DNA of 20,465 bases from JAZKFP01 sp040386355 (GCA_040386355.1 JAZKFP010000012.1:1-20465), one strand, 5' to 3'; positions 6,981 to 15,178 are shown, numbered from the stretch's first letter. Translations and numbers: made by a program. The notes: generated by a model from the letters alone, not told the origin.

Positions 6981-8021
6981 TTATGTAGGGATAGCGTTCG
7001 CCATTGCCAAGCCGGATCGTATACTTTGAATGATTCCATCACCCGCTATTGCATCACCGCCTACCCATAATTGAGTGTATTCGACAAATAATTCCTTGGA
7101 AGTCGTATCGCTAGCCCGAGCGTACAACCAACGATGAGCTTGACTGTATAGAACTTCAGTGGTTGATAAACCCAGTTCAAACCAGGCTTCCATTAACTTT
7201 TGCACAGCAATTTCTGGAGAAAGATCTAGATTATTTTGTGTCCATTCGGGAGTCGCGTATAAAGTCCAAAGCTTAATACCGTCGGCAATAGTTTGATCTG
7301 AAGTATCCAGTACTCGATAAGCATGCGACAACGGATGACTCGAATCTTTTACCCTAATCCAATCCAAAGAGGCAAAGTTTATTGAGTATTTCAGATCTCG
7401 GACCGCACATACGACAGTCCATTGCGGTTTATATATCGAATTAACACGTTCTAAACATGCGATATTAGGTTCGGTTTGTAGAAGCGTAATCGCCTGAGGG
7501 CCGGGAATCGTAAGTACAAGATATTTACAATAATACGACTGTTGTTGATCAGTCTCGATCGTCCAACCATCTTCTTTCCGAGACATTGCAATTGCACGCT
7601 GTTGAGTTTGGAGTTGTACAGAATCTGCGAGCTGACGACAGACTTCATACTGGATGAAGCGCAATGCCTGTTGTGTCGTGGCATTCAAAGCATGATTTTG
7701 AAAAATTGCACCCGATAAAGCCTTGATTTCAATTGCTTTATTCCACCACGATGGATACTCATGTTCTGGAATTTCTAATTCATTTTCTAAGGCAATATAT
7801 TGGGTACCCAAAGGATGTCGACCGAAAGCTTGATTTGGAAAAATCTTTTCATTAACAATTCGTCGAGACGCAAGACGTCCACCTGCACCACGACTTTTTT
7901 CTAAAACGCAGACTTTCATATTGCGCTGTTGTAATTCAAAAGCGCAAGTCAATCCGGCAATACCTGCACCCACAATTACCACATCAAACTCAATCAGCGG
8001 TGTGGACGTAATTTCAGACAT
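6981..8021 (-). CDS. Renalase-like FAD-dependent oxidoreductase
   Basis: A 346-residue flavoprotein of the NAD(P)/FAD amine-oxidase superfamily. The N-terminal dinucleotide fold DVVIVGAGIAGLTCAFEL carries GxGxxG at 18-23, and the following acidic strand end plus KSRGAGGRLASRR is the FAD-contacting segment typical of renalase-type enzymes. A second conserved FAD motif lies near the C-terminus (WVGGDAIAGDGIIQS, about 316-330). The middle is a substrate domain of mixed strands. Bacterial members are thought to oxidise aberrant dihydronicotinamide isomers or are uncharacterised, so the substrate is open. The start ATG at 8019-8021 has GAGAG upstream. No signal peptide is seen. Confidence 0.82.
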   Translation of the reverse strand: MSEITSTPLIEFDVVIVGAGIAGLTCAFELQQRNMKVCVLEKSRGAGGRLASRRIVNEKIFPNQAFGRHPLGTQYIALENELEIPEHEYPSWWNKAIEIKALSGAIFQNHALNATTQQALRFIQYEVCRQLADSVQLQTQQRAIAMSRKEDGWTIETDQQQSYYCKYLVLTIPGPQAITLLQTEPNIACLERVNSIYKPQWTVVCAVRDLKYSINFASLDWIRVKDSSHPLSHAYRVLDTSDQTIADGIKLWTLYATPEWTQNNLDLSPEIAVQKLMEAWFELGLSTTEVLYSQAHRWLYARASDTTSKELFVEYTQLWVGGDAIAGDGIIQSIRSGLAMANAIPT

Positions 8022-8119
8022 AAAAATTTACTCTCAAATTTTTATAAAGCAGTAACAAAAGAAACTTTTTAGAAACCAAATAGTCGTGACTCTTTAGGAA
8101 AACAGGATTAGAATTCACA

Positions 8120-8171
8120 TCCCGAAAGGGACACACTCGTTAACGTGCGAGACATGGAAGCTTGACTTCCA
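8120..8171 (+). promoter_or_regulatory. Hairpin-rich leader upstream of the short membrane peptide
   Basis: Three small hairpins follow in a row: TCCC-GAAA-GGGA with a GNRA tetraloop (8120-8131), CTCG/CGAG (8136-8151), and TGGAAG-CTTGA-CTTCCA (8155-8171). About 55 bases later comes a ribosome site and ATG. I do not recognise a known riboswitch. A structured 5' leader or small RNA is possible, but the stems are short. Confidence 0.35.
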
Positions 8172-8225
8172 AGCAGTGTTTAGAAAGTGACTACAGTTCG
8201 ACAACATCATTTATAGGAAATCTTT

Positions 8226-8339
8226 ATGAACACCTCATCGATCAAATTTCTGCCGTTAAAGCAGATATTCAATCGTCAATCTTTTTATACTGCAGTAGCT
8301 TTAAGTGCATCATTAACCTTATTAACATTTTTCTCATAA
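8226..8339 (+). CDS. Candidate 37-residue single-helix membrane peptide
   Basis: A short frame, ATG 8226-8228 to TAA 8337-8339, encodes a basic N-terminus (KFLPLKQIFNRQ) followed by a hydrophobic stretch (residues 20-36, about SFYTAVALSASLTLLTF) that ends at the stop. A good Shine-Dalgarno (AGGA) lies about 8 bases upstream. The layout suits a small inner-membrane protein. It would equally suit an isolated signal peptide left over from a decayed secreted-protein gene. A different overlapping frame starting at a TTG near 8162 also stays open but has no ribosome site. It is divergent from the FAD oxidoreductase gene and has no close downstream partner on the same strand. Confidence 0.45.
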   Translation: MNTSSIKFLPLKQIFNRQSFYTAVALSASLTLLTFFS

Positions 8340-8555
8340 GTTCTAATTAAGTAGTTGTAAAAAATTAAAGAAATGATTTTTTTATTGAATTAATTAATTT
8401 ATCTCTACTTTTGTTTTATTTCTATATTTGCGCACACGCTTTTTGGCGCCTTTTTAAATTAAAAGATTTGATTTGCGTTGAACATGAAATGTAAGACTTT
8501 TTGAATAAGAATTATTACTGTTGAATTAATGTTTTCATTACGTTTTTTATTCAAT
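8340..8555. other. AT-rich intergenic region with no recognised gene
   Basis: I see no gene here. Near the murB end, 8521-8554 forms a nested inverted repeat (TTGAAT..ATTCAA outside, TAATG-TTTT-CATTA inside) that could act as a weak terminator for murB on the minus strand. A GCGCACACGC...GGCGCC segment followed by TTTTT lies at about 8430-8455 and might form a weak plus-strand terminator for the small peptide. Confidence 0.4.
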
Positions 8556-9593
8556 TTATTTTATTAATAAAGGTTCAATTTCTAAGTAACAATTGAAAAC
8601 TCTTTTAACATCCGACTGAATTGCATGAATCCATTTTTCGACATCCGTTGCTTTCGCATCATTATGATTAATTAAAACCAATGCTTGTTGATCATGCATA
8701 CCGACCGTTAATGAACGTCGACCTTTCCATCCCAAAAACTCCAACATCCAACCTGCAGCAACTTTGTAACTACCATCCGACAACTCAAACGCTTTGATCG
8801 ATGGTATTTTTTTTTGCCAATTTTGAAAACATTCTTTGTCGACAATAGGATTTTTAAAGAAACTTCCGGCATTTGGCAAAGCAGTTGGGTCAGGCAATTT
8901 TAATCGACGAATATCTAACACCTGAGTTCGAACCCAATACGCTGTAACAACTAAAGCTACTGACTCAAGTGTATTCACTCGGGATGCTAAATCTGGATAG
9001 GATAATTTCGGTTGAAAATGTTTTGATAATTTAAAACCAACTTCTACAATATAAAATGGTGTTTTACGGCGTTTAAAAAAGCTATCTCGATAACCAAACT
9101 CACATTCAGCTGCTGAAAAATTAACAACTTCTCCGGTTAATAAATCCATCCAACGTACAAATTTAATCGACTCTTTTATTTCTACGCCATAAGCACCAAT
9201 ATTTTGAATGGGTGCTGCCCCAACTGTTCCAGGAATACTTGAAAGATTTTCTAAACCAAAGCCACCTTTTTGTAGGGTTAGATCAACAAGAACATCCCAG
9301 TTCATACCCGCGCCAACAACAACCGATAATGAATTTGCGTCTTCTGCAATCCAACGAATATTCTGATCCGATGAATGCAAAATTAAACCAGGGTAATCAT
9401 TTAAAAAAAGAACATTGCTTCCTGAGCCTAACGGCATAATTAAATTTTGTTGAATGAAAGATTGCACCACTTCTTGTTTACGAAAATCTTGCAATGCAGC
9501 TTCGTTAGGAATATCGGCCCACGCACATGTTGTTGCAGGCAATCGAAAAGTATGTCGATCAGAAAGGGAAATATTTGAATGAATACTAATCAC
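8556..9593 (-). CDS. murB: UDP-N-acetylenolpyruvoylglucosamine reductase MurB (type I)
   Basis: A 345-residue cytosolic flavoenzyme that uses NADPH to reduce the enolpyruvyl ether of UDP-GlcNAc to UDP-MurNAc, the second committed step of peptidoglycan synthesis. The FAD-binding segment MPLGSGSNVLFL (53-64) and GLENLSSIPGTVGAAPIQNIGAYG (113-136) are intact. Catalytic residues are all visible: Arg in FGYRDS (R169), Ser in GSFFKNP (S244) and Glu near the C-terminus in LEIEP. The FGYRDS loop and the length are those of the E. coli-type (type I) enzyme. It starts 3 bases after the kdsB stop, so the two are almost certainly cotranscribed, and perhaps translationally coupled. It is the last gene of the block. 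Confidence 0.96.
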   Translation of the reverse strand: MISIHSNISLSDRHTFRLPATTCAWADIPNEAALQDFRKQEVVQSFIQQNLIMPLGSGSNVLFLNDYPGLILHSSDQNIRWIAEDANSLSVVVGAGMNWDVLVDLTLQKGGFGLENLSSIPGTVGAAPIQNIGAYGVEIKESIKFVRWMDLLTGEVVNFSAAECEFGYRDSFFKRRKTPFYIVEVGFKLSKHFQPKLSYPDLASRVNTLESVALVVTAYWVRTQVLDIRRLKLPDPTALPNAGSFFKNPIVDKECFQNWQKKIPSIKAFELSDGSYKVAAGWMLEFLGWKGRRSLTVGMHDQQALVLINHNDAKATDVEKWIHAIQSDVKRVFNCYLEIEPLLIK

Positions 9594-9596
9594 AGC

Positions 9597-10340
9597 TTAA
9601 GCATTCCTTAGCAGCCAAGCCTCAACCTTTTTTACATCTTCAGGTGAGTCAACGCCTGGCATACTTGGATCGGCTGCTTTACCAACCCAAATACGAGCGC
9701 CGCTTTCTAACGCACGCAGTTGTTCCAAACTTTCGAAAGTTTCTAAATTACCCACGGGCCACTGATTAAATTGCGCTAAAAATTTTAATCGATATCCATA
9801 AATTCCAATATGTCGAAACCAATCTTTAGGCGTTAAATTAGAGTGGTTTGCGTAAAATGGAATCGGTGAGCGACTAAAATACAATGCGGCTTGTTGTGTA
9901 TCAACAACAACTTTTACTTGATTTGGATTTTGAATGTCGTCAAAGGACGTAAAGGCTTCACGTAAAGTTGCCATATCCCATGAATTGTCATTTAAAGCTT
10001 TCGCAATACATGCAATATTATTCGCAGAAATTAGCGGTTCATCGCCTTGAACATTTAAAACAATTTCATCTTTTGACAAACTCAAAGCACATGCAGCTTC
10101 ATACACTCGATCACTACCGGATTGATGATCAGCGCGCGTTTGAATCCACTCGCCCCCAAAACTTCGTACACAATCCATAATACGTTGATCATCGGTTGCA
10201 ACAACCACTTTTGCTGCACCACTTTCCATTGCACGTTTATAAACATGTTCAATCATAGAAATACCAGCAATTTTCACTAATGGTTTTCCTGGAAAACGTG
10301 TAGAAGCAAATCGCGCCGGAATAATAATTGTGAATTTCAT
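9597..10340 (-). CDS. kdsB: 3-deoxy-manno-octulosonate cytidylyltransferase KdsB
   Basis: A 247-residue cytosolic nucleotidyltransferase that activates Kdo with CTP to CMP-Kdo, the donor for the inner core of LPS. The N-terminal signature IIPARFASTRFPGKPL (6-21) is the CTP-binding loop; VATDD (47-51) and NVQGDEPLIS (about 97-106) are the metal and nucleotide-binding motifs. RSPIPF and HIGIYGYR are also typical of KdsB. Length matches the E. coli enzyme. It lies 37 bases after the Trm112 gene and 3 bases before murB on the same strand. Confidence 0.96.
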   Translation of the reverse strand: MKFTIIIPARFASTRFPGKPLVKIAGISMIEHVYKRAMESGAAKVVVATDDQRIMDCVRSFGGEWIQTRADHQSGSDRVYEAACALSLSKDEIVLNVQGDEPLISANNIACIAKALNDNSWDMATLREAFTSFDDIQNPNQVKVVVDTQQAALYFSRSPIPFYANHSNLTPKDWFRHIGIYGYRLKFLAQFNQWPVGNLETFESLEQLRALESGARIWVGKAADPSMPGVDSPEDVKKVEAWLLRNA

Positions 10341-10377
10341 ACGTACGTTTCACTCATGTAGCATGTGCATTTTTCAT

Positions 10378-10566
10378 TTACAAAAGTGGCTCAACTTCTT
10401 CAAAGCTCACAGTACGCGCTTCATTTTCTAACATAACGGGGATTTCGTCTCGAATTGGATACGCTAAACGGTCTGAACGACAAATTAATTCTTTTTGTTC
10501 ACGCTGATAAATAAGTGGGCCTTTGCATAAAGGACAGACCAGCAAATCTAGTAATTGTTTATCCAC
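10378..10566 (-). CDS. ycaR: Trm112/YcaR-family small zinc-ribbon-like protein
   Basis: A 62-residue protein matching the YcaR/Trm112 family: LLDLLVCPLCKGPL at the N-terminus with CPLC, then LICRSDRLAYPIRDEIPVML, the most conserved stretch of the family. Only three of the four cysteine positions of a full zinc ribbon are present, as in E. coli YcaR. In archaea and eukaryotes Trm112 activates methyltransferases; the bacterial role is less clear. The gene is conserved between lpxK and kdsB in many gammaproteobacteria, and it occupies the same place here. The N-terminus MDKQLLDLL fits the E. coli start. Confidence 0.92.
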   Translation of the reverse strand: MDKQLLDLLVCPLCKGPLIYQREQKELICRSDRLAYPIRDEIPVMLENEARTVSFEEVEPLL

Positions 10567-10643
10567 GATTAACTTCCTTTTAGATTGATATACCCATAGC
10601 GAATGAAAATTCGATATATTTATTTTTGTTGGCTAGTTAGTTT

Positions 10644-11744
10644 TTAATGCATTGGTGCAATCTTACTCATCATTGCATCAACTGCATATTCTTCTATTTC
10701 AGCCCGTAGTGGTACAACAAACCAATGTGACTTAGCGATTTCAGCACATTTTGTTGCGTCTTTTTCTGTCATACAAATTGGAATGGTCACATCATCAAAT
10801 TCAAAATCGGTTTTACTAAATTGCCAATGATCTGGAAACGCATGTTCAATCACATACACGCCGTGACTTTTTAATGCATTAAAAAAACCTTGTGGATAAG
10901 CTATGCCACACACTGCGTGCACTTTAGAAGGCCAACCATTTTTTTGCCAAAAGCCATCGTAATAAAAAGGACGATTGTGTATCGGTTGCGGAATACTTAC
11001 ATGCATTACCACACTTGCTTGGATAATCCGCTTAGATAAAGATTTTGACAAAGAATCAATTCGTTGTTCTCGCCACAAGACCATATCGACAAGATTCGCT
11101 CGTGCCCATGAATCTCGTAATGGTCCTGCAGGTAATAACTTGCCGTTGCCAATACCACGACGCCCATCCATGACAATGATTTCGTAATGTCTGGGCAAGG
11201 CTTCGTGTTGTAAACCATCGTCACTTAAAATAATATCGATTAAAGAAACTTTTTGAATTAAAAAAAGCGCGGCTTGCCAACGATCTGGTGATACAACAAT
11301 AGGCGCAGATGTTTTTAGAAATAACAGTAATGGTTCATCACCAACTTGCTGCGCGGTATGCGTTTTTTCAACTAAAGTCGGTTCACTGCATTCACTGCCG
11401 TAACCACGAGAAATAATACCTACTTTAAAACCGCGTTTTTCTAAGGCGAAATACAAACTTAATAACGTTGGAGTTTTACCTGAACCACCGACAATTAAAT
11501 TTCCAATTACTATAATTGGAATTTCGATCGTCGGTGTTTGATGCATAACATTATCTGCGGCTAATCGTTTATTTTGACATAATTGTTTCCATTCCAGTAA
11601 TCTTGTACGACTTAACGCTAAACCTCGTCGTCGATCACGTTGACGCAAAAAAGTATACAAAATACTAAAAGGCCAAAGCATCCAACTGAATAGATTTTTT
11701 TTATACCACTGGTTTATAAGAAAATTCTGTATTTGTTGATTCAT
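10644..11744 (-). CDS. lpxK: Tetraacyldisaccharide 4'-kinase LpxK
   Basis: A 366-residue inner-membrane-associated kinase that phosphorylates the 4' position of the tetraacyl disaccharide to give lipid IVA. The P-loop GGSGKT is at 86-91 within IIVIGNLIVGGSGKTPT, GIISRGYGSE follows, and DDGLQHEALPRHYEIIVMDG carries conserved acidic residues; VVSPDRW and MTEKDATKC are also typical. The N-terminal amphipathic/hydrophobic stretch (about 15-33) is the usual membrane anchor. The protein is about 35 residues longer than the E. coli enzyme, mainly at the N-terminus and the linker before the P-loop. It should follow msbA directly, but here a plus-strand orphan gene and a terminator lie in between, so it must have its own promoter in the short divergent spacer 11745-11869. 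Confidence 0.95.
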   Translation of the reverse strand: MNQQIQNFLINQWYKKNLFSWMLWPFSILYTFLRQRDRRRGLALSRTRLLEWKQLCQNKRLAADNVMHQTPTIEIPIIVIGNLIVGGSGKTPTLLSLYFALEKRGFKVGIISRGYGSECSEPTLVEKTHTAQQVGDEPLLLFLKTSAPIVVSPDRWQAALFLIQKVSLIDIILSDDGLQHEALPRHYEIIVMDGRRGIGNGKLLPAGPLRDSWARANLVDMVLWREQRIDSLSKSLSKRIIQASVVMHVSIPQPIHNRPFYYDGFWQKNGWPSKVHAVCGIAYPQGFFNALKSHGVYVIEHAFPDHWQFSKTDFEFDDVTIPICMTEKDATKCAEIAKSHWFVVPLRAEIEEYAVDAMMSKIAPMH

Positions 11745-11869
11745 AATTTTTCAAAGTACCAAAGCTCAGAACGTAAGCTCTCAATATCAATATGGAATTG
11801 AATACTGTAGTAGCATGCATTCGATCTCACTTTCCAGAACGAATATTAATATACATTGGAGTAATAATT

Positions 11870-12682
11870 ATGGGCTCAACATATTCAACTTTAAATACAA
11901 CTGCATTTGACAACTGTACTCAATGGAATTCTCGAAATTATCCAGGCTTAAAGGGCGGCTCAGTACATATACAAAAAGGGTCTCAGTTAACCGCTATAAA
12001 CAGCACTCTTGCTAACACCACTACCGAAATATGTGTATTGGGTTTTAACAGTATGAGAAATGTTCAGCAAACAGACATAAACACCTCTGGTTTAATTAAT
12101 GGCGAGCCAGCAGAGACCACTGAGCAACTTTTTTTAAATAACTCAACATTAGCAAACGCTATCGTTGGGTCAGGTTATCTTGAGCATTCGACGGTAACGG
12201 ATTCGACATTATCTGTATTTGTGTTAAAAAATTCTTCTTTTAATGCGGTTCAATCTGGTCTTACGATTGGTGAAAATTCCACTGCAATCGATGTGAATTC
12301 TGACAACTTTGTTATCACTAATTCTAAAGCAAAAAATATTACTGCAGAAAATATTCTTATTGAAAATAAAGGCAAAGGCGCAATGTCAGTTCAGGACTTT
12401 AATTGCCCTAACGGTTTATCGCTGCAATCTAATGTTGCAGAAGATATTGCACTTTCCGGAAAAGAAACCGAAAGCTGCACTTTTGAGTTTGGCATTACTG
12501 ATGCGCCAACTGCAGCACCTACTCCATCCCCAACCTTAGCACCGACTTTGGCAGTTACTCGATCACCTGTTTTTTCTTCAGAGCCTACTCCAGCTCCTTC
12601 TGCGAGCTCTGCAGCTTCCTCTCATAAAGTAACTTTAACAGCCATGCTTGCCACAATGGCAGTTATTAATATGATGCGTTAA
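11870..12682 (+). CDS. Orphan repeat-rich protein with Pro/Thr stalk and C-terminal hydrophobic anchor
   Basis: I do not recognise a family. An open frame begins at ATG 11792 (296 residues), but that start lacks a ribosome site. ATG 11870 has GGAG 8 bases upstream and gives 270 residues, so I prefer it. The body is rich in Asn, Ser and Thr, with recurring short beta-type stretches (for example two NSTLAN copies), suggesting a beta-helix or solenoid. It is followed by a stalk of Pro, Thr, Ser and Ala (APTAAPTPSPTLAPTLAVTR and onward) and a short hydrophobic tail (VTLTAMLATMAVINMM) ending in Arg. No clear Sec signal peptide is present with either start. The stalk-plus-hydrophobic-tail layout resembles GPI-anchored eukaryotic proteins or bacterial C-terminal sorting signals. 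The gene faces opposite to its lipid A neighbours and interrupts lpxK-msbA. Confidence 0.7.
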   Translation: MGSTYSTLNTTAFDNCTQWNSRNYPGLKGGSVHIQKGSQLTAINSTLANTTTEICVLGFNSMRNVQQTDINTSGLINGEPAETTEQLFLNNSTLANAIVGSGYLEHSTVTDSTLSVFVLKNSSFNAVQSGLTIGENSTAIDVNSDNFVITNSKAKNITAENILIENKGKGAMSVQDFNCPNGLSLQSNVAEDIALSGKETESCTFEFGITDAPTAAPTPSPTLAPTLAVTRSPVFSSEPTPAPSASSAASSHKVTLTAMLATMAVINMMR

Positions 12683-12695
12683 ATTATTTAAAATT

Positions 12696-12722
12696 AAAAA
12701 GGAATGTTAAGGATAACGTTCC
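12696..12722 (-). terminator. Rho-independent terminator after msbA
   Basis: On the minus strand an 8-bp stem (GGAACGTT / AACATTCC, one G-T pair) with a 6-base loop occupies 12722-12701 and is followed by TTTTT (12700-12696). It begins 19 bases after the msbA stop. On the plus strand it has no T-run, so it serves msbA better than the orphan gene. Confidence 0.65.
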
Positions 12723-12741
12723 CATTCAATCATCAATTTCA

Positions 12742-14517
12742 TTACCCTTTATTTTTTTCTTCCGATCGGCTGGCTTGCCACAATTCTGCATACACGCCAT
12801 GTAACGCCATCAATTCTGTATGTGTTCCGCGTTCTACACATTCGCCTTGGTCCATTACAAAAATACAATCGGCATTTTGAATAGTTGCTAATCGATGCGC
12901 GACCATAATCATGGTTGATTTTCCATGTAATGTTTGCAGTGATTGTTGAATGGTTTGTTCGGCGCTGGAATCTAACGCAGACGTTGCTTCGTCAAATAAT
13001 ACAACTGGTGTTTTTCGTAATAACGCACGTGCAATTGCTAATCTCTGACGCTGACCGCCGGATAATTGCGCACCGTTTTCACCTAAGCGCGTATCCCATT
13101 GATTCGGTAATTTTAAAATAAACTCTTCTGCGCAAGCCGCACGCGCGGCAGCTTGAATATCTTCAAAATTAACATTGCTTAAACCAAAGGCAATATTGTC
13201 TCGTACGCTGCGATCAAACAACACAACGTGTTGATTCACCAACATCATATGCGAACGTAAATTTTCTAAATCGTATTCTGCAATAGAACGATCATCGAGT
13301 ACTATTTCACCGGCGGTTGGATCATAAAATCGCAATAATAAATCCAACAATGTACTTTTACCGCTGCCGGTTTTACCCACAAACGCAACCATAGATCCGG
13401 CTGGAATATGTATTGAAACATTGTGTATGGCAGAAATTTCTGGACGCGACTTGTAATGAAATTCGATATTTTTAAATTCAATTTTTCCAGCGATTTTATC
13501 TGTACGATATTCGCCAGTAGTTTCAATCGGTGTATCAAATATTTCAAAAATGCTGGAAGCACCAGCAATTCCACGCTGTAAAAACGTATTGACTTGCGTG
13601 AGTTGCCGAACCGGTTTTGTCAATAACGCCGCAGCTGTAAGATAGGCTAAAAATTCTCCCGTTGTGGTTTCACCAAAAAAACTTGGAGTCAAAGCAAGCC
13701 CCAATAATAAAGCTAACTGTGCACCAATAAGTAATTGTACTACCGGAGTACTAATGGCTGTGGTAATTGCCATTTTCATAGTTTGATGATTATTGTTATC
13801 GTTTGCTTTAGTAAAACGATGTATTTCATATTCAAAACCCGAATAATTTTTTACAACCTCAATGCCACGTAATGATTCAGCAACCACGTGATTTACGTCT
13901 GTAAGCGATGATTGAATACCTTGGCTCAAACGCCGCAATCGTAAAGACGCAACTCGAATGACCCAACCAATGATGGGCGTTGCAATAAAAAACAATAATG
14001 AGAGTTTCCAATTACTCCATAATAAGTACACCATTAAAACAATAACGGTAATACCTTCTTGCAAAATAATTTTGACGGCTTCAGATGACGCTGCGCCCAC
14101 CTGCTCAACATGAAACGTCATTTTCGTTAGCAATTCGCTGTTGGATTGATTGCGAAAATACGTCATAGGCAAACGTAAAACATGTTTAAAAAATTGTTGG
14201 CGCAAATCATAAACTACTTGACGTGCAACTTTGGATATTCCATACGATCCAATAAAATGCCCAATACCGCGCATAAAAAATAAAATTAAAATTAATCCGA
14301 CCACATCAAGCCGACGATCAAAATTTTGTTGTTCCACAATATCAACGATGGTCTTCATCGCTTCAGCCCAACCCCATTGAGTCAAAGCGTACAAAGCAAA
14401 ACCGAAGACACTAAAAATAAACCAAGACCAGTATTGACGGGTATAACTTAATAAACGCAGATAAACACGACGTCCTGAAATGGGAGTTTCAGCAGGCCGA
14501 TTTGCTAACTTCTTCAT
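12742..14517 (-). CDS. msbA: Lipid A export ATP-binding/permease protein MsbA
   Basis: A 591-residue ABC half-transporter that flips core-lipid A from the inner to the outer leaflet of the inner membrane as a homodimer. The membrane domain covers about residues 20-320 with six helices, with an intracellular loop that includes LPMTYFRNQSNSELLTKMT. The nucleotide-binding domain starts near 345: Walker A GKTGSGKS (381-388), Q-loop in MLVNQHVVLFDRSVRDNIAFG, signature LSGGQ (485-489), Walker B VVLFDE (505-510), H-loop His541. Length and domain order match E. coli MsbA. It lies 27 bases after exbD on the same strand and is followed by a terminator. Other lipid ABC exporters look alike, but the exbD-msbA-lpxK context makes MsbA the best call. 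Confidence 0.93.
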   Translation of the reverse strand: MKKLANRPAETPISGRRVYLRLLSYTRQYWSWFIFSVFGFALYALTQWGWAEAMKTIVDIVEQQNFDRRLDVVGLILILFFMRGIGHFIGSYGISKVARQVVYDLRQQFFKHVLRLPMTYFRNQSNSELLTKMTFHVEQVGAASSEAVKIILQEGITVIVLMVYLLWSNWKLSLLFFIATPIIGWVIRVASLRLRRLSQGIQSSLTDVNHVVAESLRGIEVVKNYSGFEYEIHRFTKANDNNNHQTMKMAITTAISTPVVQLLIGAQLALLLGLALTPSFFGETTTGEFLAYLTAAALLTKPVRQLTQVNTFLQRGIAGASSIFEIFDTPIETTGEYRTDKIAGKIEFKNIEFHYKSRPEISAIHNVSIHIPAGSMVAFVGKTGSGKSTLLDLLLRFYDPTAGEIVLDDRSIAEYDLENLRSHMMLVNQHVVLFDRSVRDNIAFGLSNVNFEDIQAAARAACAEEFILKLPNQWDTRLGENGAQLSGGQRQRLAIARALLRKTPVVLFDEATSALDSSAEQTIQQSLQTLHGKSTMIMVAHRLATIQNADCIFVMDQGECVERGTHTELMALHGVYAELWQASRSEEKNKG

Positions 14518-14544
14518 GAATAGTATTAAGCTCTAAATATATGT

Positions 14545-14976
14545 TCAGGAATCTTTGGCATCAGGAGCGCGAGTGGAAATCTGTAAATCAGCAATTCCCA
14601 ATCTACCTGCAGCGTCCATAACCGTGACGACGGCTTGATGAGGTGCTTGCGCATCAGCAGTTAAAATAACTTTTATATTTTGTTTATTTGTCACGACGGA
14701 GGACAAAGCAGACATTAAGGTTTGACGCGTACGATTTACCAAAGGTTTACCATTAATTGCATAATCACCTTGAGCATTCACTACAACTTCTACCGTTGAA
14801 AATTCAGTTGTAACAGGTTGCCCTTCTGCTTCTGGTAATTTTAATGATAAGCGCGTGTCATCATTAAACGTTGTACTCACCATAAAAAATAATAAAAGTA
14901 CAAACACGACGTCGACCAAAGGCACAACATTGACTTCAATATCATCTTTATTTTTGCTGCGACGTCTTCGAGTCAT
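14545..14976 (-). CDS. exbD: ExbD/TolR-family biopolymer transport protein
   Basis: A 143-residue protein with one N-terminal membrane helix (about 16-36, VNVVPLVDVVFVLLLFFMVS) and a periplasmic domain. D22 in the helix matches the proton-carrying Asp essential in ExbD/TolR, and VPLVDVVFVLLLFFMVST is the family signature. It works with ExbB as a proton-driven motor for TonB-type or other energised outer-membrane processes. In many gammaproteobacteria this pair next to msbA and comEC is annotated ExbB/ExbD, though TolQ/TolR-like function is possible. An extra ATG-GAA-TGA minimal frame overlaps just upstream of the start. The partner gene exbB is 200 bases upstream, an unusually wide gap filled by a hairpin-rich segment. 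Confidence 0.9.
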   Translation of the reverse strand: MTRRRRSKNKDDIEVNVVPLVDVVFVLLLFFMVSTTFNDDTRLSLKLPEAEGQPVTTEFSTVEVVVNAQGDYAINGKPLVNRTRQTLMSALSSVVTNKQNIKVILTADAQAPHQAVVTVMDAAGRLGIADLQISTRAPDAKDS

Positions 14977-15039
14977 TCCATGTCACCGTAAAGATTCGAT
15001 TAAAATTCTAATTTGCTGAATTAACATGCTAGTACCAGT

Positions 15040-15160
15040 CGTAGAATGGTTTTCCAGTAGGCGGCTGTGAAATAAGCCCGCGCAGCATACTCAAAAGTAT
15101 GGCAAAGTCTTTTGATGATAAGACTTTGCGGCGAATGAGTGAACAACACCCGGGAAAATC
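15040..15160. repeat. Hairpin-rich element between exbD and exbB
   Basis: This spacer is visibly more GC-rich than its AT-rich edges and carries two perfect hairpins: CATACT-CAAA-AGTATG (15086-15101) and a 10-bp stem GCAAAGTCTT / AAGACTTTGC with an 8-base loop (15102-15129). They abut each other with no base between them. On the minus strand a 40-odd codon frame is open across it but lacks a ribosome site. It looks like a dispersed palindromic element inserted into an operon whose genes normally touch; a structured RNA is the alternative. Confidence 0.5.
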
Positions 15161-15178
15161 GATTGCATTCAATATAAA

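Noticed and set aside
11792..11869. Extra 26 residues at the N-terminus of the orphan stalked protein
   Set aside because: The ATG at 11792 has no ribosome site, while ATG 11870 has GGAG at good spacing. The extension holds only a short hydrophobic stretch and does not make a convincing signal peptide. It is not fully excluded.
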